Source: Sphingomonas sp. FARSPH (GTDB lineage: Bacteria; Pseudomonadota; Alphaproteobacteria; Sphingomonadales; Sphingomonadaceae). From it: a stretch of DNA of 64,000 nt. Shown in pieces: positions 7,911-16,681 of the stretch. Within the stretch, counting starts at the first letter, position 1, and the number at the start of each line of letters is the position of its first letter. The translations under genes were made by a program, and so were the position numbers. Under the pieces are notes generated by a model. That model saw only the letters and a program-made list of their open reading frames with translations. It was not told the DNA's origin and did not search any database. Where the stretch lies: assembly GCF_003355005.1 (NCBI RefSeq), contig NZ_CP029988.1, positions 1-64,000 of the forward strand. The letters are read 5' to 3'.

Positions 7911-9752
7911 TCATCCCTCATCGAGCTGGGTGAGGATACGGTCGCATTCGGCGACCCTGGCCTCAGCAAGCGCACGACTGCCGGCATCGAGCACCGGCTG
8001 TTCGAGCAGTTTCAGATTGCGGGCACGGCGCATTTCCCACACGGACCGATGTCGGGGCGTGACCGCGAAGTTGGCGCAGGTCGAGCAAGTGGTCTCGGTC
8101 CTGAGCACCGGATTGGGGCCGGCCTCGCCGCCGAAGCACGCCGAGGTTTCGGGGCGATAGACGCAGTAACCCCAGTCGCACACGCCGAGCCGCAGGTCGG
8201 TTTCCGCCATGAGGAAGTCCACATATGCCTGCACGTCGCCATTCCGGGTGCAGCCGCGGAACCGGGATCGTGCCGCAATGACGCGCCCGGCCTTGCCGCC
8301 GAGCGCGGTTGCGGTCAGCATCTCCTCCAGCGCCGCTCGCGTTTCCTCTTGGGCATGACGGTCGATCAACTCGTCGAGCTGGAAGTCGGTGCCGACGTAG
8401 CCGCTGTCGGTCATCGCGCGCGTCACATGGCCAAGATGTGCCTGGAGCGCGGCGAGCCCGGTGCGGTCGCGCTTGCCGACGAACCGCGCGAACGTCTTGC
8501 GGCCCTGATGGGTGTTGAGGTGCCAGGGCTTGCCCTCGTGGAGCGGCAGGCCGATGAACGGTGCGAACAGCAGATTGAGACGACGGATGATCGTATAAGT
8601 GGCCGGCAGGTCGATCTCGACGGCAGGACCGATGAGGCCGGTGCTCGATGTGATCAGGAACAACTCCTCGCGTCGCGACCGGCGCCGCAGCCCATCGGTC
8701 AGCTTCTCCATCACTGCGACCGCACGCACGACCGGCTCGGGCGCGATCCAGCGGTGGACGTCACCATGATAGCCGCGTGAGGTCTTGAAGATGCGGCCCG
8801 TAAGATAGGCGAACCGCTCGTCACCCGTAGCGGAAGGGTGACGTTCGATGCATCCGGCTTCCAGCCCAAGGATCTCCGAGAGACGGGCGCCGACCAGCCA
8901 GGCGATCGTCACGAAGCAGGCATCGTAGAGCCGGTCGGCAAGGTAGCGCACGGTCTTGGTGCTCGTCACCGGCGCCCGATGCCAGGGGGCCTCCTCGCCA
9001 GGCAGCACCTGGAACCGGAACGGCGCGATCGCGTCGATGACGCGGAAGCCGGCCTTGGTGGGAGAGAGCCCGGATGCGAGCGCCGCATCATAGGCCGCCT
9101 GCGCCTCGCCTTGCAGGGCGAGGATATCATCGGCCGCCGGTCCGATCAGCCGCAGCGCCGACGACAGTAACGGCACCGCGATCGCGTCGGGGGTATAAGG
9201 CAGCCAACCTCGATCACTCCTTTTGAACATGCCTGTCGTGCCCGGGAACGGATCACCGATGGCGACCGTCGAGTAGCGCGCGCCTTGGAGATAGATCAGG
9301 ATGAGCAGGCTGCGATAATGATGGAGTGTGCCCGTCTTGAGCAGTTCGCCCTTCGGGTTTCGGCGCTCGGCCATCGCCGCCATGAACCGCTCGCTTGCGC
9401 CGCGATCAAGGTCGGCGAACCGGCGATAGCCCTGATCTGCCATCCAGCGGATGAGGAGGCGAAGCCCCTTGAACAGTCTCATGAGCGTGCCATCATGAAC
9501 GTGCCTTCGCCCCGGCGGGGGATCGACCTTCGCGCTCCACAACAGGGTCTTTGCCGCCGCCAGCCAGAGCAGTAGCTCAGGATCGGTGAACCGCCCTGTT
9601 GCGACCGTAAAACCCCAGTCGAGCGAGTAGTCGCCCCGACTACAACCGGGCCGGATGCCGTCCAGGTGCCATATGTCGTCGCTGAAGCGCGAGCGCGACG
9701 ATATCGCGATGTCGGGCGCGAACGCCGCCGCCTGGGCGAGCAACAGGGTCAT
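7911..9752 (-). CDS. Tyrosine recombinase, third of three (613 residues)
   Basis: A large site-specific recombinase. The C-terminal catalytic domain shows arginine in GARLSEILGLE, the HxxR box as THQGRKTFARF, ALQAHLGH, and the nucleophile tyrosine in MTDSGYVG. After it comes a cysteine-rich tail (CDWGYCVY, CSTCANF) resembling a zinc-binding module. ATG 9752 overlaps the preceding stop as ATGA, so translation is probably coupled. The length is closer to Tn554 TnpB than to phage integrases. Confidence 0.85.
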   Translation of the reverse strand: MTLLLAQAAAFAPDIAISSRSRFSDDIWHLDGIRPGCSRGDYSLDWGFTVATGRFTDPELLLWLAAAKTLLWSAKVDPPPGRRHVHDGTLMRLFKGLRLLIRWMADQGYRRFADLDRGASERFMAAMAERRNPKGELLKTGTLHHYRSLLILIYLQGARYSTVAIGDPFPGTTGMFKRSDRGWLPYTPDAIAVPLLSSALRLIGPAADDILALQGEAQAAYDAALASGLSPTKAGFRVIDAIAPFRFQVLPGEEAPWHRAPVTSTKTVRYLADRLYDACFVTIAWLVGARLSEILGLEAGCIERHPSATGDERFAYLTGRIFKTSRGYHGDVHRWIAPEPVVRAVAVMEKLTDGLRRRSRREELFLITSSTGLIGPAVEIDLPATYTIIRRLNLLFAPFIGLPLHEGKPWHLNTHQGRKTFARFVGKRDRTGLAALQAHLGHVTRAMTDSGYVGTDFQLDELIDRHAQEETRAALEEMLTATALGGKAGRVIAARSRFRGCTRNGDVQAYVDFLMAETDLRLGVCDWGYCVYRPETSACFGGEAGPNPVLRTETTCSTCANFAVTPRHRSVWEMRRARNLKLLEQPVLDAGSRALAEARVAECDRILTQLDEG

Positions 9753-11497
9753 TCCAGCACCGGCAAGGCAGGCAGCCCCGCCATGATCGCCCGCGCGGCA
9801 TCGTGCAACTCGCCGGGGAAGTCGGGGAGGATATCGCCCGTGAGGATGCGATGGCTCTCGGCGTAGATCAGTGCCCAGCGCGTCGGATCGATCCGTGTCC
9901 GTGCTTCCTCCAGTACTGCGATCGCCTGGAGGATGCGCGCCAGATGCTCGGCATCCAGCGGGATCACCAGGCCCGGACAGCGCAGACACGCCCCGAGCCG
10001 AGAACAGGGCCTGCCCTGCCTGTCGCCACCGAGCAGATTGAGGCAGTCATGCCCGAACGGCACGCTCGCGGGCATTGCCGCCGGCGGCGCTTGAGAGACG
10101 GTATTTTCCCCCATCACCCATCCGATCATCAGCGCCTGCGCGCGGGCGATCGTCTCAGCCTGGATGCGCGCCGCCTCCGGCCCACGCACATAGCGTTCGG
10201 TCGTGTCGATGCGCGCATGGTTGAGTAGCGCCTGCGCCGCGATCAGATCGCCTTGGCTCGCGGTATAGACCTGGGTCGCCGCGCTGCCGCGCAGGAACGC
10301 CGCCGCAAAGTCGGGAAGCGGTTCGCGCCATCGTTCGGGTGCGGCCCGGTTCCAGATCGCGATCCGGTCATTGGCGCGGTCGATAAACTTCTTGATGCCT
10401 TTGCCCAGCGTGCTCATCGATACGAGGCGCACCGTGCCGAGCTTCTCGCTCTTCATCAGGAACAACAAGTCACGCTCCTGCACGCGGGCCTGGCTTGCAA
10501 GCGTCGCGGTCATGGCGATCAGCCGATCGATCAGATTGGGCGCCGCATAGGGTCGCCGACGGTCGAACGAACGGCGCTGCGCCCGCTTCACCTTCGCACC
10601 AGCACGCGGCTTGCCCCAGTCGATCATCACCCGATGCTCGTCGAGCGGATGCGAGCTCTGGCAGTCGCGTCGCAGACGCCGCAATGGGTCGGGATTACCG
10701 GCGGTCTGAACCGCGAGCCCGAGGAAGAAGGCCGGAAGATACTCCAGTGTCAGATGGAGATAACCGGACAGATGCCGCAGCCCGCCACGCGTGCTCAGCG
10801 TGGAGACGCCATAGGGGACCTTGCTCGCTGCCGTCACCACGCCATTGCCGACGCGCGCTATTGTGCGCACGAACCGGCACGTTCGCGCATCAACACCGGG
10901 CACCGCGCCGCGCGTGGCGAGGATGCGTTGCCCGGTCTCGAACCGGTCCCAGGCTTCGTCGATCTCCTCATAAGCTGCCTGAAGGATGCTTTTGAGCACC
11001 GCCTCGCTGAGCTTGGGTCGCGGCGTCGGCGACCGATTGGGCCAGGGATTGTAAGGGAAGTCGATCCGGCTCGGCAGACGATCAGGCGCGTGCCGCTTGG
11101 TCCAGTCGACCAGATAGCGCAGCACCGCCAGCGCATTGGCTTTCGAAGGTGCGGTCCAGCCCTTGCCATCCGGGCCTGGCTGTCGGTTGAGCCAGTCCAT
11201 ATAGCGCCCGACCAGTGTGGAGGTGAGGTCGGCCGCGCCAGCCACCGCATCCTCCTCTCGCGCGAACGTCGCGAACAGGCGCAGCGCACGATAGCAGCCG
11301 CGCTGCGTATCCGGGCTCGATCCAGCGTGATGCCCCCGGAACGCTTCGGCCAGCAGCACCGTCACATCACCCGGAAGCCCGAGCCTTCCCAGATCGAACC
11401 GCTTGTCCACCTCGCCCCAGGCGTCGCGGAACAGGACGATGGTATCACTCGCCTCCCGCGTCACCATGCGCCGGTTGATCGGTGCCCGCCTAGCCAT
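9749..11497 (-). CDS. Tyrosine recombinase, second of three (582 residues)
   Basis: A TnpB-like recombinase. The tyrosine end is clear (LLNHARIDTTERYVRG), but the first catalytic arginine region is unusual (QTAGNPDPLRRLRRD) and there is no clean HxxR box. It may therefore act as a partner, not a full enzyme. A cysteine cluster follows (HDCLNLLG, CSRLGACLRCPG). Its start overlaps the end of the upstream recombinase by eight bases and its stop overlaps the next start. Confidence 0.8.
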   Translation of the reverse strand: MARRAPINRRMVTREASDTIVLFRDAWGEVDKRFDLGRLGLPGDVTVLLAEAFRGHHAGSSPDTQRGCYRALRLFATFAREEDAVAGAADLTSTLVGRYMDWLNRQPGPDGKGWTAPSKANALAVLRYLVDWTKRHAPDRLPSRIDFPYNPWPNRSPTPRPKLSEAVLKSILQAAYEEIDEAWDRFETGQRILATRGAVPGVDARTCRFVRTIARVGNGVVTAASKVPYGVSTLSTRGGLRHLSGYLHLTLEYLPAFFLGLAVQTAGNPDPLRRLRRDCQSSHPLDEHRVMIDWGKPRAGAKVKRAQRRSFDRRRPYAAPNLIDRLIAMTATLASQARVQERDLLFLMKSEKLGTVRLVSMSTLGKGIKKFIDRANDRIAIWNRAAPERWREPLPDFAAAFLRGSAATQVYTASQGDLIAAQALLNHARIDTTERYVRGPEAARIQAETIARAQALMIGWVMGENTVSQAPPAAMPASVPFGHDCLNLLGGDRQGRPCSRLGACLRCPGLVIPLDAEHLARILQAIAVLEEARTRIDPTRWALIYAESHRILTGDILPDFPGELHDAARAIMAGLPALPVLE

Positions 11498-12641
11498 CGT
11501 CGATCAGCGCGCCGTAAAGCCAGGCGATGCTCTCCTCCAGTTCGGCACCATGCATTTCCACGCAGCGCAGATAGATGGCAGTGCTGGCGATCGACCTGTG
11601 TCCGAGCAGCACCTGGACCACCTTGAGCGGGTTGATTTCCGGTGTCATGCGCGCCTGCCGCTGGAGCTGCGCCAGCATCGTCATCGCATAGCAGTGCCGC
11701 AGCCAATGGCCGGTCCCGACCACGCCGGCCGCCTTGAACGCCGCGCTCATCGCAGCCGTGAACCGGACTGGACTGACCGGCTTGCCCCGGCTCGTCAGGA
11801 AAAGCGCCGAAGGTGCATGCCATGATGGATCAGCGCGGCGCAGCCGCCGGATCAGCGGGCCGCGCACCTCATCGATGTAGCGATGCGTGGCGTCGAGCAA
11901 CCGGATCGGCGGATAGACCGTGCGCGGATAGCCGCCCTTGGTGATGCTGAGCCCGATCCCGACCAGCGGATGCTCATCGGCATCCAGGTGGGCGATCTCC
12001 GGCACCTGGAACAGCTCCAGCGCGCAAAGCTCCTTGCGGCGCATTCCCGTCACCAGCGCCCAGCTTGCCATCAGATCGTAAGGCGACGCCAGCGCACTGA
12101 ACAGCCGGCGAAGCTGATCGGCGCGCAGGGCGCGCGGCAGCCGCTCGGCCTCCGGGACGGTCAGCACATTGGCCGCGACGATGCCGGGACGCGCATCGAG
12201 ATGCGCGAGCATCGACTGCCGCCGATGCGACACACGCACGTCGATGTAATGGAACGGCAGCTCCACGATCCAGCTCCGCTGATGCGCCCAGCCATAAAAG
12301 CGGCAGACTGTGCGGACCCGATCGTTGATCGTCGAGCGCCCATAGGGCCGCTTCGTGTGCGGGCTCGGGCGTTCCAGCATCCGGTTGCGCCACGCCGCTA
12401 TCTCGCGTTCGCCAACCGCGTCCCAGGCGATCCGGGATTGCTCCAGGCTATCGAGCCAGTCGTGTAGATGTTCGCTATAGGTGCGGATCGTCTCGGCCGC
12501 GTGGCTGCGGCCCGGGATGGTCGCCAGTTCGTGCAGATACGCGAACGCAGGCTCGATAATCGCCATCCCATCATCGACGATGACCGGGAAGTGCGCCGGG
12601 ATGTCGCCATAGCCCGGCAACGCTCTGATGATACGCGCCAT
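11490..12641 (-). CDS. Tyrosine recombinase, first of three (383 residues, XerC/TnpA-like)
   Basis: A complete tyrosine recombinase with all catalytic boxes: arginine in TGMRRKELCALE, HWLRHCYAMTML (HxxR), LLGHRSIAS, and the nucleophile in TAIYLRC. An N-terminal SAM-like DNA-binding domain precedes it (HLHDWLDSLEQ). It is the promoter-proximal gene of the element, and its start at 12641 has GGAGG four bases upstream. The size matches Tn554 TnpA. Confidence 0.88.
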   Translation of the reverse strand: MARIIRALPGYGDIPAHFPVIVDDGMAIIEPAFAYLHELATIPGRSHAAETIRTYSEHLHDWLDSLEQSRIAWDAVGEREIAAWRNRMLERPSPHTKRPYGRSTINDRVRTVCRFYGWAHQRSWIVELPFHYIDVRVSHRRQSMLAHLDARPGIVAANVLTVPEAERLPRALRADQLRRLFSALASPYDLMASWALVTGMRRKELCALELFQVPEIAHLDADEHPLVGIGLSITKGGYPRTVYPPIRLLDATHRYIDEVRGPLIRRLRRADPSWHAPSALFLTSRGKPVSPVRFTAAMSAAFKAAGVVGTGHWLRHCYAMTMLAQLQRQARMTPEINPLKVVQVLLGHRSIASTAIYLRCVEMHGAELEESIAWLYGALIDDG

Positions 12642-12961
12642 CTGTCCTCCGTGGCGCGTCGTGCGCGCCCGATAGCAGGACAGCCTATTGCCGTTCAGAG
12701 CCCATGATTACGCTCAAAAGGACAGTTTCTGCCCCATGCTTAAATGTGCGGCGCGCTCAGGCGCGCCGATAAACCCAAGGGCGTCCGTGTGACGGACTCG
12801 TCGCCCCCGATCGCAAGCGGGACAATACCACAACCGCCGCGCAAGTGCTTGTTCCAGGCCGCCCTCCGCCAGCTCTTCGGGTAAGCGCTGCGGGCGGCCT
12901 GGAACAAGCACACCATTCTCTTATTCTTTCTATCGAAGGACAATCTGGACACATGACCTAA

Positions 12962-13267
12962 CATGTCCTCGCGCTGGAAGTTCTCGGCAAGCGAAAGCTC
13001 GATGGCTTCTTCCTTGGTCCGAACCTCGACGGGGAATGTGTCGCTGTTCTTGATCGTCTTGCGCTTCGCCAGTTCCTTTAGGCCGCGATAGCGTCGGCCC
13101 CCTGCGAACACCCAAAACAGACCGTCTTCCTCGTAGGCGACAAGGTTCTGCAACAGGCCGTGCGCGGCGATGTCGTCGGCCATAGACTCGATGGCGGCGG
13201 GCTTCACGCGGCGCTGATTGAGCGGGGAAAGACGAAGCTGCGACAGTTTTGCGGTGATGATAGCCAT
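12962..13267 (-). pseudogene. ParB-like protein, N-terminal part (gene split by mobile element)
   Basis: The first 102 codons of the gene continued at 5851-7365. ATG 13267 follows a GGAGATTTCC site. It holds the ParB nuclease-like domain: LSQLRLSPLNQRRVKP, the FAGGRRYRGLKELAK box (ParB GERR-type motif) and ELSLAENFQREDM. The element interrupts right after the methionine of QREDM. Read-through into the element adds an unrelated tail. Confidence 0.88.
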
Positions 13268-13313
13268 TGGAAATCTCCTGAATTTGCGTCGTGCCGGGGG
13301 GATCGGGGGAGGG

Positions 13314-13505
13314 TCAGCCCTCCAAGGCCGCCAGTTCGTCGAACTCGGCCGATGCGCGCGATGCGCCGTCGCCTGCGTAGGTCGTGCCGCTGCGCGGGTA
13401 GAAGAAAACCCGCTCGCCCTTCTTGAAGGGGATGCCATCGGCGCTCGTCCCGCTGCTCTTGGCGCGGGTCCAGTAGGGATCGCCCTTGTATCGCGTGTAA
13501 GCCAT
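13314..13505 (-). CDS. Small hypothetical protein MAYTRYKGDPYW
   Basis: A 63-residue protein beginning MAYTRYKGDPYWTRAKS and containing FKKGERVFFYPRSG, a beta-rich segment typical of small conserved plasmid proteins. ATG 13505 is preceded by ggaaaggaagg. It lies 46 bases upstream of the split ParB-like gene on the same strand. The structured leader copy 2 lies upstream. No function is recognised. Confidence 0.65.
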   Translation of the reverse strand: MAYTRYKGDPYWTRAKSSGTSADGIPFKKGERVFFYPRSGTTYAGDGASRASAEFDELAALEG

Positions 13506-13521
13506 TGTCCTTCCTTTCCTT

Positions 13522-13735
13522 TCGAGGCTGAAAGCCGCTTGCTGCGGCAATCGGCTTCTGCCTCTCCGGCGAGGAGCGGGATGGGGAGGGAGGAGGAAAA
13601 TCGATGGCCTGGTGCGGGCAGGCCGCCTAGCGCGGCCGACGCCTATAAGGCGTCGGGTGCCGCGCTTGGCGGACAACACGGGGCTGTCTATTTTCCTTCG
13701 GGAACGAAAGGGCAGCAGCCCTTGGTGTTCCCCGC
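13522..13735 (-). other. Structured non-coding leader, copy 2
   Basis: A gene-free stretch upstream of the 63-residue gene. The hairpin at 13700-13732 differs from that at 4471-4503 by a single loop base. The hairpin at 13636-13656 (CCGACGCC tataa GGCGTCGG) sits where copy 1 has CGGCGCCC/GGGCGTCG. Near the gene start, a stem GCCGC/GCGGC is followed by the shared tcggcttctgcc and ccggcgaggagcgggatggg blocks. Confidence 0.55.
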
Positions 13736-13849
13736 GCTGATGGCCTCCGGGGGAGGGCATCTGCGCCACAAGCTGCGCCGCTCCTGGGAGCGTCCGTTGT
13801 CAGGTCACGGGCGGGTGATATGCTGCCGTTACTATCGGGAGACTCGGCC

Positions 13850-14191
13850 ATGCTTACGGAAGCCCGCTACGCCTACAACGAGAACTCGACGCAGATCGTC
13901 CTATACGTGTTGCTGGCGCAGCTCGGCGTGGTCCTGATCGGTGGGGCGATGCACGTCGCGGCGTGGGTGCTGGGCGCGGATGTTGGCCTATTCGATACGC
14001 CCCAACTGCTCGCCAGCGTGCGCCCGCTGATGTGCGCTATGCTGCTGCCGGGAATTGGCTGGGCGCTCGGGGTTGTGGCGTCTTGGGGCCTCGGCGACGG
14101 AAGCGACGACGCCGATCCGTATCGTGTCGCCGGCAACGCACTCGGCCAGCTCGCGTGCCTGGTCGCGCTGCCGGGCTCGATGGCGGGATAA
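13850..14191 (+). CDS. Small integral membrane protein
   Basis: 113 residues with three likely membrane spans (IVLYVLLAQLGVVLIGG, the LLASVRPLMCAMLLPGIGW region, and LGQLACLVALPG). I chose ATG 13850 because GGGAG lies ten bases upstream; ATG 13820 would add ten residues. Its stop overlaps the next start (TAATG), so the two form an operon. Family unknown; such pairs often sit near mobilisation genes. Confidence 0.55.
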   Translation: MLTEARYAYNENSTQIVLYVLLAQLGVVLIGGAMHVAAWVLGADVGLFDTPQLLASVRPLMCAMLLPGIGWALGVVASWGLGDGSDDADPYRVAGNALGQLACLVALPGSMAG

Positions 14192-14439
14192 TGGCTCGGC
14201 CGATCAAAGCGCGCCTGTTTGAACTAGAACTCAAGGCCGCGCGGCTCCGAACGCTTCGACGTAAACAAATCAACGGCGAGCGGTTCGTCATAGGTGCGTT
14301 GATGATCGAGGCGGCGCGACGTGATCCGGTGGTGCGGGACTTGCTCCTGGCGGAAGTCGAGCGCGAACCGATGCGGGACATGGATCGGGAACGGATCGCA
14401 CCTTTGATAGACGAGCTGCGCGAGTTGACGGGAGCGTAG
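14191..14439 (+). CDS. Small basic protein resembling TraD/MobC-type accessory proteins
   Basis: An 82-residue, highly charged helical protein: RLFELELKAARLRTLRRKQ, then FVIGALMIEAARRD. The pattern of basic coiled helix followed by a G-A-L-M-IEAA segment recalls the short TraD relaxosome proteins of Ti-like plasmids. The resemblance is weak and the real relaxase genes are 17 kb away. Start overlaps the membrane-protein stop. Confidence 0.45.
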   Translation: MARPIKARLFELELKAARLRTLRRKQINGERFVIGALMIEAARRDPVVRDLLLAEVEREPMRDMDRERIAPLIDELRELTGA

Positions 14440-14441
14440 GG

Positions 14442-14639
14442 CTACCGGTCTAGGAAACTTCCGCGTCCGTCGCGGAACGCGCCCACGACGCTGCCGCGAT
14501 CCCAATGGCCCATTAGGATGCCGCTACGGTTGACGCCACCAACCGGCTTGCGGCGCGCGGCGAGAAGCCGCGCGCGCCGGGTGTCGCGGTCCACCGGCTG
14601 TCCGGTGATGAAGTCGATTGCGTTGCGAAGCGGGGTCAT
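14442..14639 (-). CDS. Small hypothetical protein
   Basis: A 65-residue protein MTPLRNAIDFITGQPVDRD, arginine-rich, ending FRDGRGSFLDR. Its ATG overlaps the stop of the upstream gene (ATGA at 14636-14639), which supports expression by coupling. I do not recognise a family. It converges with the gene ending at 14439. Confidence 0.5.
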   Translation of the reverse strand: MTPLRNAIDFITGQPVDRDTRRARLLAARRKPVGGVNRSGILMGHWDRGSVVGAFRDGRGSFLDR

Positions 14640-15055
14640 AGGTCCAACTCCTGCTGCCGAAACTGCGCCGGTTCCTCGCCCTCGGTCCCTTGCCAAAGGG
14701 CCTTGTCGCCTTGCCAGATGGTGACAAAGCCGCGCCCGCTGCGGCGGTCTGGTCCCGGGTCTGCCTTGGGTTCGAAATTGAAGCAACGACTTCGGCCCAT
14801 CGTGCCGGCGAACGCGGTCGGTCCTCCGGGGTGGTGCAGCACCCGGAAGCAATGGCCGCTCGGCTCCTTCACACGACGGCCATATCCGCCCGTCCACGCG
14901 CGATAGTCGGATTCCTCCCGCTCGCTCGGGGGCGTCCAGTGGGCGCAACGGGCGCAAGCAGCATCATAGGGCAAGCGCGGCGTCGCGGCCGCCGCTGGGC
15001 GCTCGTCGTCCAGCGGCGGCCCGTTATTGTGGCCGATAGGGCGTGGATCGCTCAT
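14636..15055 (-). CDS. Cysteine-containing hypothetical protein, 139 residues
   Basis: Starts MSDPRPIGHNNGPPLDDE, a proline-rich head common in small sphingomonad and rhizobial proteins. A CARCAHW pair (near residue 34) and later GHCFRV and SRCFNFEP give a C-x2-C...C...C arrangement suggestive of zinc binding. It overlaps the upstream gene's end by 32 bases and the downstream start by 4. Role unknown. Confidence 0.65.
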   Translation of the reverse strand: MSDPRPIGHNNGPPLDDERPAAAATPRLPYDAACARCAHWTPPSEREESDYRAWTGGYGRRVKEPSGHCFRVLHHPGGPTAFAGTMGRSRCFNFEPKADPGPDRRSGRGFVTIWQGDKALWQGTEGEEPAQFRQQELDL

Positions 15056-15347
15056 GGCTGCGGTCGGGGCTGCGCACGTCGCCGCGCTCGATCTGGAAAC
15101 CGGCGCGCGCGAGCTCGTCGCATAGATCGCGCTGCCGGTCCTCGCCCTCGCCGCGCGTGGCGATGTAGCTGCAACGGCCTTGGTGGAACTCGAAACCGGC
15201 CCGTTTCAAGCACCCGCGAAACCGCTGGTGCGTGCGGTCGCTCCAATCCAATGTGCCCGCATAGTTGCGGAAGGCGGCGACGGCACAAACGGAGCCGTAA
15301 TTCTCATCGCGCCAGCTAAGTTCGATCTTCGGGGGATTCTTGGACAT
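15024..15347 (-). CDS. Hypothetical protein, 107 residues
   Basis: MSKNPPKIELSWRDENYG onward, with beta-strand and helix alternation and the segment FEFHQGRCSYIATRGEGED, ending in charged RSPDRSHERSTPYRPQ. ATG 15347 is chosen because the longer frame upstream runs through the intergenic hairpin. It lies downstream of ardC on the same strand. Not recognised. Confidence 0.6.
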   Translation of the reverse strand: MSKNPPKIELSWRDENYGSVCAVAAFRNYAGTLDWSDRTHQRFRGCLKRAGFEFHQGRCSYIATRGEGEDRQRDLCDELARAGFQIERGDVRSPDRSHERSTPYRPQ

Positions 15348-15373
15348 CGCTCGATCCTTCGGGAACAGGGGAA

Positions 15374-15395
15374 GGGCGGCGCTGGTGCGCCGCCC
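15374..15395 (-). terminator. Hairpin after ardC
   Basis: GGGCGGCGC, a tggt loop and GCGCCGCCC form a perfect nine-pair stem nine bases past the ardC stop. No U tract follows. It could trim or insulate the ardC message from the next gene. Confidence 0.5.
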
Positions 15396-15403
15396 TCGCT
15401 GGA

Positions 15404-16357
15404 TCAGGCGGCGCGGGCCAGTGCGGGCGCTGCCATGTGGGAGAGGATCAGTTCGCTTGCGGCCTGTGCGGCGGTCGCTGCGCGGAAAATCGCGCGCTTG
15501 TCGTCGCGAAGGGCCTTGAGCCAGGACGCGACATAGGCGGCGTGGTCCTCCCGCTCGGTCGGCTCCATGCCAAGCTGTGCGCAAAGCATGGCCGCGCCGA
15601 TCTCAGCTATCAGTTCCTCGGCTGCGCGGATTTCCTTGCTCTTGCCGTAGTCGTGCAGGGTTTCGCGGTTCAGCCGGGTCGCGTGGCCGGTGCTGTGGAT
15701 CGCCTCATGTGCGAGGGTCGCATAGAAGGCGTTGCCGCTCACGAACTCGGCAAAGGCGGGCATGGTGATGCTGTCGGAAACCGGCTGATAGTAGGCGCTG
15801 CCGCCCATCTCGCGGTAGGGAACGGGCCAGCGTGAAAAGGCTGCATCAAGTTCGGCGTCGCGGTCGTCGCGGTTCTTAATCTGGATCAATGGCGCGGGAT
15901 ATTTGCTCATGTCCAAGCCGTCGATCTGCTCGACGTTGAACACGATATAGCGCTTCAGATAGTGGCGGGCGCGGTCCTCGCCGTCTTCGCTCTCGGCGGG
16001 GCGCGGTTCGGCCTCGTCGCCCTTCGGGGTGAAGGTGCCAGCATGAACAACAAGATTGCCCTTCTCGCCCTTCCGGACCTGTCCGCCCAGCTCGTGCGCC
16101 TGCCGGTAGGTCATCCAATAGGGGTTCGTGTAACCGCGCGTCATGGCTGCGGACCAAAGCAACAGGATGTTGATCCCGCGATAGGCGGTGCCCTCATGGC
16201 GAAGCGGAAGCGATGCCGCGCCCGATGCCCAACGGGGGGACCAAGGGCGGGTGCCTGCCTCTAGCATCGCAACAATCTGGTTGGTGACTTCCTCGTAAAC
16301 GTCGATCCGCGCCGGGGTGGTGGCGGTCTTGCGGGCCTTGGTGGTGTTCCGTGCCAT
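15404..16357 (-). CDS. ardC: ArdC-like antirestriction protein (ssDNA-binding zincin)
   Basis: 317 residues. The N-terminal DUF1738-type single-strand DNA-binding part is seen as YEEVTNQIVAMLEAGTRPW and YRGINILLLWSAAMTRGY. The metallopeptidase-like C-terminal part carries the zinc motif HEAIHSTGH near residue 213 and a downstream glutamate-rich helix (EELIAEIGAAMLC). ArdC proteins protect incoming single-stranded plasmid DNA and block type I restriction. ATG 16357 follows aggaagg; a longer frame upstream covers the leader region. Confidence 0.85.
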   Translation of the reverse strand: MARNTTKARKTATTPARIDVYEEVTNQIVAMLEAGTRPWSPRWASGAASLPLRHEGTAYRGINILLLWSAAMTRGYTNPYWMTYRQAHELGGQVRKGEKGNLVVHAGTFTPKGDEAEPRPAESEDGEDRARHYLKRYIVFNVEQIDGLDMSKYPAPLIQIKNRDDRDAELDAAFSRWPVPYREMGGSAYYQPVSDSITMPAFAEFVSGNAFYATLAHEAIHSTGHATRLNRETLHDYGKSKEIRAAEELIAEIGAAMLCAQLGMEPTEREDHAAYVASWLKALRDDKRAIFRAATAAQAASELILSHMAAPALARAA

Positions 16358-16681
16358 GTGCCGTTCCTTCCTAAAATCGAGCCGAAGGCGATGGTGCGCC
16401 ATCGGCTTCTGCCCGCTGGCGAAGTGGGCCGGGGAATGGCGCAGCGAGGGCCGATCATGCGGGAGGGGGATCACCCGCCCTGCACGGAGCGCAGCGAAGG
16501 AAGGGCGGGGAAACCCGCATGATCGCCAAGGGAGGCCGCTTGCGGCCGAGACGGTCTAGCCCTTGCGCCAGGGGGCCGGAACAGGCCCCTAGATCATGAC
16601 AAAGCGCGCGGCGGTATCGCCGCCCCGATTGCTCACGCGAAGCGGGAGACGCGGAAGGGGAAGCCCCGAAGGGTCATTTGA
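16358..16681 (-). other. Gene-free leader of ardC with nested inverted repeats (distant copy 3)
   Basis: No gene is seen. A long stem pairs GATCATGCGGG (16453-16463) with CCCGCATGATC (16514-16524). Inside it CCCGCCCT (16474-16481) pairs with AGGGCGGG (16502-16509). The part nearest ardC, with tcggcttctgcc and a hairpin GCCGAAGGCG/CGCCATCGGC, resembles the start-proximal parts of the leaders at 4.3 and 13.5 kb. The rest is not similar. Confidence 0.45.

Larger units (their letters stand above)
7366..12961 (-). mobile_element. Four-gene tyrosine-recombinase transposon (Tn554/RIT-like) inserted in a ParB-like gene
   Basis: A 5596-bp element. A 14-bp inverted repeat TTAGGTCATGTGTC lies at 7372-7385 and at 12948-12961 (complement), followed inward on both sides by TGTCCTTCGA. 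The left side has six extra bases (ggggtc, 7366-7371) outside the repeat and the right side has none. Tn554-type elements carry such a core from their previous site. Exact removal rejoins the host gene in frame. It contains three overlapping tyrosine-recombinase genes and a TnpC-like gene, all on the minus strand. The 320 bases at 12642-12961 hold no gene and probably contain the promoter and end sites. Confidence 0.85.

Noticed and set aside
10253..11626. 457-residue plus-strand frame
   Set aside because: Antisense to the 582-residue recombinase, with low-complexity arginine-rich content and no motif.
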